NCBI GenBank assembly: GCA_049792815.1
Contig: JBARBG010000179.1
Coordinates: forward strand, 1 to 19,296
Origin: DAIDKA01 sp049792815
Lineage (GTDB): Bacteria > Pseudomonadota > Gammaproteobacteria > Steroidobacterales > Steroidobacteraceae
DNA: 19,296 nucleotides
Direction of reading: 5' to 3'
Positions 6,570 to 12,732 of the stretch are shown in pieces; the first letter of the stretch is position 1, and every line of letters begins with the position of its first letter. Below the pieces are notes generated by a model, which was not told the DNA's origin, made no database searches, and saw only the letters and a program-made list of their open reading frames with translations. A program made the translations under genes and the position numbers.

Positions 6570-6866
6570 CGCACTGCGACTTTCGACTTCACAGGTTTTG
6601 CGCAAGGTCAGAAACGCACGCAAGTGTTCAGTTTTTGCCCACCTTAACGCAAACCCTTCAGGTAATGCGTCTGCGAGATTTGCAAGTGGGTTTTTGCACC
6701 CAGTTATGCACAGCTTCTGTGGATAACTGCAGCGCCCGCTGCGTAGCCGCGGACGCGCGCCGTGTCAATCTCCGCGAACACTTGACCTGTCAATTAAGCT
6801 CTGCCTTGCCTTGCGCCGCGCGTCGCGAGAGACTTCGCAGCGCCGGCATTACATCAAGTAGGCATC
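6570..6866. other. Non-coding region between nuclease and H1-like genes
   Basis: No convincing coding frame occurs in these 297 bases. The stretch is less GC-rich than its surroundings. It holds an imperfect direct repeat (GTTTTTGC at 6631 and at 6690, each followed by C/A-rich bases), the paired DnaA-box-like sites at 6704-6726, and a short palindrome TTGAC-CT-GTCAA at 6782-6793 in front of the H1-like gene. A good -10 element was not identified. Confidence 0.6.
6701..6729. promoter_or_regulatory. Inverted pair of DnaA-box-like sites
   Basis: TTATGCACA (6704-6712) fits the DnaA box consensus TTWTNCACA, and TGTGGATAA (6718-6726) is the exact reverse complement of the strongest box, TTATCCACA. 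They lie in a larger inverted repeat, CAGTTATGCACAG - CTT - CTGTGGATAACTG, with one mismatch per 13-base arm. The site is about 138 bases upstream of the H1-like gene. Binding by DnaA is inferred from consensus only. Confidence 0.6.
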
Positions 6867-7460
6867 ATGAAGCAATCCCCAGCGGCCACCGAACGCAAGA
6901 CGCCCGACACCAAAGCTGAGTTGGCCGCCTCAGTGGCGCGCGCGCGTCTGCGGGTCGATGTCGCCAAGCAGAGCGTCCGTCTCGCCAAGGAAGAACTCAA
7001 GCGGGCGCGCAAACGCATCAAGGATGCCAAGCGCGAAGTGCGCCGCGCACGCAAGCGCGCCGGCGCGGCACGCAAGGCCTGGAAGGAGGCGCGCAAGACC
7101 AAGCCGGCCAGTGCAGGTGCCCGCAAGGACCGTGCGGCAGCCAAATCAAAAAAGAAAAGCAGCAAGCCGAAAACCGGCAAGGCAAAGCGTGCCTTGAAGC
7201 CGGCGAAGGTCGCGAAGCCGGCCGCCAAGGCGGCAGCTCGGAAAGTCACTCGGCCGAATGTAAAGAAAACGGCCAAGCGGATCGTAAAGCCCGCCGCCAG
7301 GAAAGCGGTGCGCAAGCCAGCCCCGGCGACTGCGCCGCCGGCACCGAGGCCCCGACCCCGGCGTGCAGCGCCCGTGGCGGTTGTGCCCGCCGCGGTGACG
7401 CCGGCAGCCGAGGCGGTGGAAACGGATCCTGCGCCGCCCGCACCCCTCACCGCGACCTGA
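6867..7460 (+). CDS. Histone H1-like Lys/Ala/Pro-rich nucleoid protein (AlgP/Hc1-like)
   Basis: This 197-residue, very basic protein resembles bacterial histone H1-like proteins such as AlgP or chlamydial Hc1, which bind DNA non-specifically and influence nucleoid structure and transcription. Residues about 15-80 are Lys/Arg/Ala/Glu-rich and predicted as a long charged helix or coiled coil (RVDVAKQSVRLAKEELKRAR). From about 80 on, KPAK/AAK-type repeats resembling the eukaryotic H1 tail alternate with Pro, and the last 30 residues are Ala/Pro/Val with acidic residues. The start ATG has only a weak AGTAGG upstream. The gene overlaps the convergent EAL-CBS-GGDEF gene by 14 bases at its 3' end, with no terminator between. 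Low complexity means family placement rests on composition, not motifs. Confidence 0.8.
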   Translation: MKQSPAATERKTPDTKAELAASVARARLRVDVAKQSVRLAKEELKRARKRIKDAKREVRRARKRAGAARKAWKEARKTKPASAGARKDRAAAKSKKKSSKPKTGKAKRALKPAKVAKPAAKAAARKVTRPNVKKTAKRIVKPAARKAVRKPAPATAPPAPRPRPRRAAPVAVVPAAVTPAAEAVETDPAPPAPLTAT

Positions 7461-9261
7461 AGTCGGCCTCCAACACCGGGGTGTCCCGGTACGCCCCGGG
7501 CAAGGTCCGGTCCGACTGGCGTGTCGCCAGGTCCAGCATCCGCCCTTCGGGATTGACCAGGACACAGGAATGGCCTGCCTGCGCCTTCGCCGCTTTTTTG
7601 GCGCGGCGCAGGCGCTCGGCGATCAGTTCTGAGGTCGTGCTGGGCGCAGTGTCGATCTCCACCACCGCCACTGAGGCCGACAGCAGTGCAAAATGTCGCT
7701 CCTGGCCATCCCGGTCGCGGCCCAGGATGCAGCCGGCTTCGCGGTGCTCTTCGTCGTAGAAATTCGGCAGCGCGGCGGCAAGGTCCTCCAGCAGGCTGAC
7801 CAGCCGCAGCGACCAGTCCTGGCTGCGCATCAGGAAAATATAATCATCTCCGCCCACATGCCCCACGAAGTCGATCCGTTGGCGCACCGTGCGCACCAGG
7901 GTCTCGGCCACGTGCATCAGCACCTGGTCGCCGCGGGCGTAGCCATAGGTGTCGTTGAAGAACTTGAAGTGATCCAGGTCCAGATGGCAGGCCACGAACG
8001 GCTGCCGCCGCGTCAGCCACTGGCTCAGGTACGCCTGGATCTCGCGATTGCCGGGCAGTCCCGTCAGCGGGTTTGAATGCTTGGCCGCCTGGATCTGTTG
8101 CGCGGTGATATGCCGCAACAGATCGATCATCCGGCCCATACCCAGGTAGGAACCATGGCGGGTGATGATGAAATCATCGCGCCGTCCGGCGTCGGATTGT
8201 CCAGTGACCACACGACTGACCTGCTCCAGACGTGCCCGCGCATCGATGCGCACGGCGTTGGCGTCCATCACGGCCGAGACCGGTTTGCGGTTATAGACCT
8301 CCGGATACAGCGGCTTGCTGAGCAGGATCAGCAGTTCGTCGCGGCGGACCACCCCCACGGGCTGTCCCGCGGTGGTCACGGCCAGCGCGGTGCAGGCCGG
8401 GTGCATGCGAAACATCTCCACCACCTGCCCGATTGGTGTGGAATCCGGCACATCCGGCACCGGCAGGGCCAGATGTTCGGCGCAATCGACAGTAACGGTG
8501 GCCGCCACCCGATCCAGGGCCACCAGACCAGCGCTGTCCATGCGCGGCACCGCCTGCGGGCGCCCCAGCAGGTAGCCCTGCACGTGGTCCACGCCCAGTT
8601 CCAGAGCCAGCGTGCACTGGGCAGCGTTCTCGACGCCCTCGGCAATTACGCGGCAGCCGATGGCGCGCGCCATATCCACGACCGAGCGCAGAATCTCCCC
8701 GCGCACCGGATCATGTTCGATCCCGGATACAAAGTAGCGGTCGACCTTCACGTACTCGGGTCGCACCGCCGACCAGGTCTTGAGACCCGAGGCGCCTGCT
8801 CCCAGATCATCCAGTGCAATGTCGCATCCCAGGCGTCGCAGGGGGGCCACGGCTTCGATCAGCCGGCCCAGGTCCTCGGTCAGGCCATGCTCGGTGAGCT
8901 CAATGACCAACTGATGCGGGTCCAGCTGCAGATTGCCCAGCTGCTCATCCAGCCACGTCGAGAAGTCCGGCCAGTGCAGCAGCGTCTGCGGCAAGACATT
9001 GATGAACAGGCGCCCATCGATCTGCAGATTGGCGAAACCATTCAGGGCCGCCGTGACACAGGCGCGCTCCAAGTCCAAGCACCGGTTGGCCCCATGGGCT
9101 GCCGCGAACAATGCATCGGGCAGGTGCAGCGCTGAGCCGGCAGGCCCCCGGGCAAGGGCCTCATAGCCAATGGGCCGGCGCAACATCCCATCGATGATGG
9201 GCTGAAACAGCGCCTGCAAGGTCCCCTGCGCCAGCAAGGCGTCCAAATCGCTCACCATCAT
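7447..9261 (-). CDS. EAL-CBS-GGDEF cyclic-di-GMP signalling protein
   Basis: This 604-residue soluble protein has an N-terminal EAL phosphodiesterase domain (about 1-245), a CBS-pair region (about 255-380) and a C-terminal GGDEF domain (about 390-560), the reverse of the common GGDEF-EAL order. The EAL domain keeps YEALAR (E34), NVLPQTL, ELTEH, DDLGAG, KVD and EGVE, so it can probably hydrolyse c-di-GMP. The GGDEF signature reads GGDDY (470-474), with Asp for the catalytic Glu and Tyr for Phe, and the upstream inhibitory site is QxxD rather than RxxD. Diguanylate cyclase activity is therefore doubtful. The CBS region may bind adenine nucleotides. The frame extends to a TTG at 9279; ATG 9261 or 9258 near GGATGG is preferred. 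Confidence 0.92.
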   Translation of the reverse strand: MMVSDLDALLAQGTLQALFQPIIDGMLRRPIGYEALARGPAGSALHLPDALFAAAHGANRCLDLERACVTAALNGFANLQIDGRLFINVLPQTLLHWPDFSTWLDEQLGNLQLDPHQLVIELTEHGLTEDLGRLIEAVAPLRRLGCDIALDDLGAGASGLKTWSAVRPEYVKVDRYFVSGIEHDPVRGEILRSVVDMARAIGCRVIAEGVENAAQCTLALELGVDHVQGYLLGRPQAVPRMDSAGLVALDRVAATVTVDCAEHLALPVPDVPDSTPIGQVVEMFRMHPACTALAVTTAGQPVGVVRRDELLILLSKPLYPEVYNRKPVSAVMDANAVRIDARARLEQVSRVVTGQSDAGRRDDFIITRHGSYLGMGRMIDLLRHITAQQIQAAKHSNPLTGLPGNREIQAYLSQWLTRRQPFVACHLDLDHFKFFNDTYGYARGDQVLMHVAETLVRTVRQRIDFVGHVGGDDYIFLMRSQDWSLRLVSLLEDLAAALPNFYDEEHREAGCILGRDRDGQERHFALLSASVAVVEIDTAPSTTSELIAERLRRAKKAAKAQAGHSCVLVNPEGRMLDLATRQSDRTLPGAYRDTPVLEADFRSR

Positions 9262-9434
9262 CCATCCGTGGCCAGGCAAATTCAGGCCAGACTATGTCGC
9301 CGCGCCGTTCCCGGACGTGACGCAACCGCTATCGGGCAAAGTCCAATATGAAATTTGGGTGACAGACCCCGTCCACGGTTCGGACATTACCGAATCCTGA
9401 GTTCGTGCATTAAGGCTGTGCGGCAGGATGATGA

Positions 9435-9465
9435 TTGACCAGTGATCCGGCGCCCGTGATAGGCT
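9435..9465 (+). promoter_or_regulatory. Possible promoter of the MmcQ/YjbR gene
   Basis: TTGACC (9435-9440) matches five of six -35 consensus bases. TGATAGGCT (9457-9465) could act as an extended -10 (TGN-TAGGCT), with a long 19-base spacer. The -10 match is poor, so this is tentative. Confidence 0.3.
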
Positions 9466-9492
9466 CGCCGAAGGGACACAGGGGTGGGGATC

Positions 9493-9499
9493 GGGGGAG
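9493..9499 (+). promoter_or_regulatory. Shine-Dalgarno deciding a TTG start
   Basis: GGGGGAG ends 7 bases before TTG 9507, which opens the MmcQ/YjbR frame just ahead of the conserved domain. The upstream in-frame TTG at 9435 has no such site. Confidence 0.7.
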
Positions 9500-9506
9500 C
9501 ATCTAC

Positions 9507-10094
9507 TTGGCTACCCGAACGAGGGAAGATCGTCGTCTGCGCCTGCTGAGCGCGGTGTGCCTGGGCTTGCCTGAAGTCGAGCGCACCAATTGCGGCGCCC
9601 ATGCGGATTTCCGCGTGCGGGGCAAGATTTTTGCCTATTTCCTGAGAAATCATGGTGGCGATGGCATCACGGCGGCCTGCTTCAAGACCCGTCTCGGCGA
9701 ACACATCGAACACATCAGGAAGGCACCCGACCGGTTCTACCTGCCGCGATTCATTGGCCGGCGCGGCTGGCTTGGCCTGCGCCTGGATCAGGGCGCGATC
9801 AACTGGGATGAAGTCCGGGCCCTGGCGGGGATCAGCTACGAATTGGCAGCGCCCAAGAGACTGCGCGCACCGCCCCCGCCCATCGCCAACGCCCTCACTG
9901 CCCGCTTGCTGATCAGGGGCACGCCACCGGGCATCGGCGTCAGCCGGGCTCCGGGGCAGATGATCGATGGAAATCTGCTCAATGCGGGGCTGCCTGGCGA
10001 AGAGCACCACGGTCGCGCTGCGCCCCTGCGACCTCCGGCATTGCCGGACGACGCGCGCATCACTCGCTCGAACGCGCTTCGCAGCCGCCGCTAG
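9507..10094 (+). CDS. MmcQ/YjbR-family protein with C-terminal extension
   Basis: Residues about 1-118 match the MmcQ/YjbR (DUF419) family, small CyaY-fold proteins of unclear role, often annotated as DNA-binding. Recognisable blocks are LPEVERTNCGAHADFRVRGK, FAYF, PDRFYLPRFIGRRGWLGLRL and WDEVRALAGISYELAAPKRL. The TTG start at 9507 is chosen because GGGGGAG lies 7 bases upstream; this gives 195 residues. The family is usually about 115-120 residues. Here roughly 77 extra residues follow PKRL, rich in Pro, Arg and Ala and without recognisable domain features. They could reflect loss of the ancestral stop or a lineage-specific tail. The gene is divergent from the c-di-GMP gene and convergent with the HTH gene, 4 bases apart. 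Confidence 0.8.
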   Translation: MATRTREDRRLRLLSAVCLGLPEVERTNCGAHADFRVRGKIFAYFLRNHGGDGITAACFKTRLGEHIEHIRKAPDRFYLPRFIGRRGWLGLRLDQGAINWDEVRALAGISYELAAPKRLRAPPPPIANALTARLLIRGTPPGIGVSRAPGQMIDGNLLNAGLPGEEHHGRAAPLRPPALPDDARITRSNALRSRR

Positions 10095-10098
10095 CGGC

Positions 10099-10287
10099 TC
10101 ACTTGCTCCTGGCTTTCCTGACCGCGAGCTTGACGCGCAACTGCCAGGCCTTGAAGCGAACCGCCGCTTCGCTGCGCTTCAACTGTCGGGCAATCTTGCG
10201 GACGCCCTCTTTGCCTGCAAGCTTGCGCAAAGTTTTCAGTTCAACTGCGGTCCAAAGAACACGTTTACGGCGTCTGATACGCGGCAT
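10099..10287 (-). CDS. Small basic HTH-like protein (62 aa)
   Basis: This 62-residue, strongly basic protein begins MPRIRRRKRVLWTAVELKTL and continues RKLAGKEGVRKIARQLKRSE then AAVRFKAWQLRVKL. The W-T-x-x-E-x-x-x-L...I-A-x-x-L-x-R-x-x-x-A-V-R pattern is that of a Myb/SANT-like or homeodomain-like helix-turn-helix, with the recognition helix at SEAAVRFKAWQL. ATG 10287 is chosen over the upstream TTG (10314) because GGAG (10294-10297 on the plus strand) lies 6 bases ahead. No partner domain is present, so it is probably a stand-alone DNA-binding protein. The target is unknown. Confidence 0.72.
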   Translation of the reverse strand: MPRIRRRKRVLWTAVELKTLRKLAGKEGVRKIARQLKRSEAAVRFKAWQLRVKLAVRKARSK

Positions 10288-10384
10288 TGCCAGCTCCAAT
10301 AAAGTTTTCTGCAAAAAATTTCAGGCGCGGATCTTACTCCAGGATGCCCCGGATTTGAATCGAAACGGAGCATTTGGTTCAATG

Positions 10385-10418
10385 ATTGACATGCATTTAC
10401 GAGAAACAATTTGTCAAT
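10385..10418. repeat. Inverted repeat ATTGACA-N20-TGTCAAT
   Basis: Seven-base perfect arms (10385-10391 and 10412-10418) lie in an AT-richer gap between the divergent HTH and phosphopantetheinyl transferase genes. Each arm contains TTGACA, the sigma-70 -35 consensus, one on each strand, but no good -10 is found at the right distance on either strand. It could be an operator or chance. Confidence 0.3.
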
Positions 10419-10476
10419 TCATTTCTGACTCAATCATGGAGCACGGTTCGGTTTCAATCAGACTGCGCCGCAAAGC

Positions 10477-11133
10477 GTGAACGCGGCACCACGAATTGCA
10501 GCTTTGTTCGCGCAAGGCGCCGTGGCCTATCAAACGCACGATACGATTGCGGCTGCCACGCTGCTACCGGAGGAACAACAATCTTTGGTCAGGGCGGTAC
10601 CGAAGCGGATTTCTGAGTTCGCGGCGGGCCGCGCCTGCGCGCGCGCCGCGCTGTCCCAGCTTGGCTACGGCACAGTCGCGTTGCCGGCAGGCGCCGATCG
10701 CGCGCCGTGCTGGCCCAGCGGTGCGACGGGCAGCATCACTCACACCCATGGCTACTGCGCCGCGGTCGTGGCCGCAACGACGCAGATACGTGCGCTGGGC
10801 CTGGACGCGGAACCTGAGGACTCCGTGAAGCCACACCTTTGGCGTCGCATCTGCTGTGCGGAGGAACTCGCGACGCTGCAGGCGCAGGAAACGGCCTACG
10901 CGATCGCCGCGGCAACACTGATTTTCAGTGCCAAGGAAGCCTTTTACAAATGCCAGTACACCTTGACCGGCGAATGGCTTGGCTTCACCGATATCAGCGT
11001 CAATATTGAATCCGACCATTTCAGCGTATCGTCCACCCGCTCGTTACAAATTGCGGATCTGCACCCGGGCCCCTGGCGGGGAGGCTACCTGCACGAGCAG
11101 GGCCTGGTGATCACGGGTTTTTGCATCGTCTGA
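10477..11133 (+). CDS. 4'-phosphopantetheinyl transferase (EntD/Sfp superfamily)
   Basis: This 218-residue enzyme moves the 4'-phosphopantetheine arm of CoA onto a serine of carrier proteins, activating them for siderophore, polyketide or peptide synthesis. It shows GRACARAALSQLG (51-63), PCWPSGATGSITHTHGYCAA (77-96), LGLDAEP with D110 and E112, and FSAKEAFYK with K153 and E154. These are the substrate-binding and magnesium-binding motifs of the EntD-like group. It starts with GTG at 10477; an in-frame stop lies upstream at 10426 and no ATG fits, but the ribosome binding site is poor. No synthase or carrier-protein gene is in the window, so its client is elsewhere. It may act as the general PPTase for secondary metabolism. 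Confidence 0.88.
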   Translation: MNAAPRIAALFAQGAVAYQTHDTIAAATLLPEEQQSLVRAVPKRISEFAAGRACARAALSQLGYGTVALPAGADRAPCWPSGATGSITHTHGYCAAVVAATTQIRALGLDAEPEDSVKPHLWRRICCAEELATLQAQETAYAIAAATLIFSAKEAFYKCQYTLTGEWLGFTDISVNIESDHFSVSSTRSLQIADLHPGPWRGGYLHEQGLVITGFCIV

Positions 11134-11146
11134 TGCCCATCGGGCC

Positions 11147-11164
11147 GCCGGTGGCGCCGGACGG
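11147..11164 (+). terminator. Possible terminator after the PPTase gene
   Basis: An imperfect GC-rich hairpin (GCCGCCGG, loop TGGCG, CCGG-A-CGGGC with one bulged A) begins 13 bases after the stop and is followed by CCTTTCAT. The stem is interrupted and the T-run short, so support is modest. Confidence 0.35.
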
Positions 11165-11256
11165 GCCTTTCATACCAAAACGGTCGACCGCCCAGATGGT
11201 CCGGCCTATCCTTAGGCTATGCTTCGGTCGCGAACCTCGGGCAGGAGCCTGAGCGC

Positions 11257-12714
11257 ATGAGAGGATGTCTGATGTCGTCAATTTGCAGTGCTACCCGCTC
11301 CCTGGTACCCGTGGCCGCCACGCTGCTCGCCGGGTGTGCGATCGGCCCCAATTACCATCGTCCCCCGGCCGCAGTCACTGAGAGCTACAAGAATCCCGTG
11401 GCCAGTGCCCCGGCACTTCCGGACCAGTGGTGGACACTTTTCAACGATCCCATTCTCAATGACCTGGAATCCCAGGTCATCGTCAACAACCAGAACATCG
11501 CCCAGGCATCGGCGGCCTACATGCAGGCCCGGGCCGTGGTTCGCCAGGACCGCTCGGCGCTATTTCCTTCCATCGACCTCAGTGGCGGCCTCAGCCACAC
11601 CGAGAGCGGCGCTCCAGGCTTCGTGGTCGGCGGCAGCGGCGGGGGCGGCGTGGTCTCGGGCAGCAACAAATCGACCTCCTACCAGCTGGCCGGCAGCACG
11701 AATTGGCAATTGGACGTCTGGGGGAAACTGCGCCGGACGCTGGAAAATGCCCACGCCGGGGCCGAGGCCAGCGCCGCGGATCTGGCCAACGCCGAGCTTT
11801 CGGCCCGCAGCCAGCTGGCCTTAGCGTATCTGCAGCTGCGCGGCGCGGACGCCCAGCGCAAACTGCTGGCGGATACGCAAGAGGCCTATGCGCGCACCCT
11901 GGCGATCACGCAGAACAAATACAAGGCCGGCGTCTCCACCCGCACCGATGTGCTGCAGGCACAATCACAGCTGTTCTCGGCACAGGATCAGGAACTCTCA
12001 GAGCTGCTGCAACGTGATCAGCTGGAGAACTCCATCGCTGCCCTGATCGGCAAGCCCGCCTCCGGCTTCCAGCTTGCGGCGCGCGATACCTGGGACATCC
12101 CGACGCCGCAGGTGCCGGCGGGAGTTCCCTCTGAACTGTTGCAGCGGCGTCCGGATATCTCCAACGTGGAGCGCCAGATGGCGGCCGCCAACGCGACCAT
12201 TGGCGTGCAGGAAGCCAGCTTCTTTCCGGCCATCACCCTCACCGGTTCCTATGGCTTTCTTTCCACCGCCGCCAGCACTCTTTTCGAAAGTACCAAACTG
12301 ACCAAATCGGTGGGCGGATCCTTGTCGCAGACCCTGCTGGATTTCGGCGGCCGTCGCGCACAGGTAGACGCGGCCCGCCGCCAGTACGACCAGGCCGTCG
12401 CCTCCTATCGCCAGACGGTGCTCACCGCTTTCCAGGATGTCGAGAATGATCTCGCGGGCGCAGAGATCTATCAGAAGGAATTCGATCTGCGCCGCCAGAA
12501 CTCGGAGGCCCTGAATCTGAGCGAGACCCTGACGCTCAACGAGTACAAGGCCGGCACCGTGGATTTCACCACCGTCGTGGTGTCGCAGACCTCGGCGCTG
12601 AGCGCGCGCCTGCAGCTGGCGCAAATTAAAGTGTCACAACAGACCAACGCGGTCACGCTGATCACCGACCTCGGCGGCGGTTGGAAGGCCCCAGACTACT
12701 CACACTACCAGTGA
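11257..12714 (+). CDS. NodT/OprM-family outer-membrane efflux lipoprotein
   Basis: This 485-residue protein is the TolC-like outer-membrane channel of a tripartite efflux system. The signal peptide ends in the lipobox LLAGC with Cys27 as the lipidated residue, followed by AIGPNYHRPP, the typical NodT/OprM start of the mature protein. Two OEP repeats follow, with the characteristic TNWQLDVWGKLRR (first) and QTLLDFGGRRAQVDAARRQY (second) blocks and the EYKAGTVDF segment near the end. Two starts are possible: ATG 11257 with AGGAG 9 bases upstream, and ATG 11272 with AGAGG 7 bases upstream; both keep the lipobox. No RND pump or membrane-fusion protein gene lies beside it, so it is an orphan that must pair with components elsewhere. 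It converges on murJ with an 18-base gap. Confidence 0.92.
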   Translation: MRGCLMSSICSATRSLVPVAATLLAGCAIGPNYHRPPAAVTESYKNPVASAPALPDQWWTLFNDPILNDLESQVIVNNQNIAQASAAYMQARAVVRQDRSALFPSIDLSGGLSHTESGAPGFVVGGSGGGGVVSGSNKSTSYQLAGSTNWQLDVWGKLRRTLENAHAGAEASAADLANAELSARSQLALAYLQLRGADAQRKLLADTQEAYARTLAITQNKYKAGVSTRTDVLQAQSQLFSAQDQELSELLQRDQLENSIAALIGKPASGFQLAARDTWDIPTPQVPAGVPSELLQRRPDISNVERQMAAANATIGVQEASFFPAITLTGSYGFLSTAASTLFESTKLTKSVGGSLSQTLLDFGGRRAQVDAARRQYDQAVASYRQTVLTAFQDVENDLAGAEIYQKEFDLRRQNSEALNLSETLTLNEYKAGTVDFTTVVVSQTSALSARLQLAQIKVSQQTNAVTLITDLGGGWKAPDYSHYQ

Positions 12715-12732
12715 CAGCGGGCCCTTGACGGG

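Noticed and set aside
6782..6793. FNR/Anr-type site (TTGACCTGTCAA)
   Set aside because: The half-sites are two bases too close; FNR sites read TTGAT-N4-ATCAA.
6570..6866. Chromosomal replication origin
   Set aside because: Only two good DnaA boxes, no clear AT-rich unwinding region, and none of the usual neighbours (dnaA, dnaN, rpmH, mnmG). Kept as a DnaA-binding candidate only.
8077..9135. Plus-strand open frame (352 codons) opposite the EAL-CBS-GGDEF gene
   Set aside because: Shadow frame: rich in Gln, His and Arg, no motif, and entirely inside a clear gene on the other strand.
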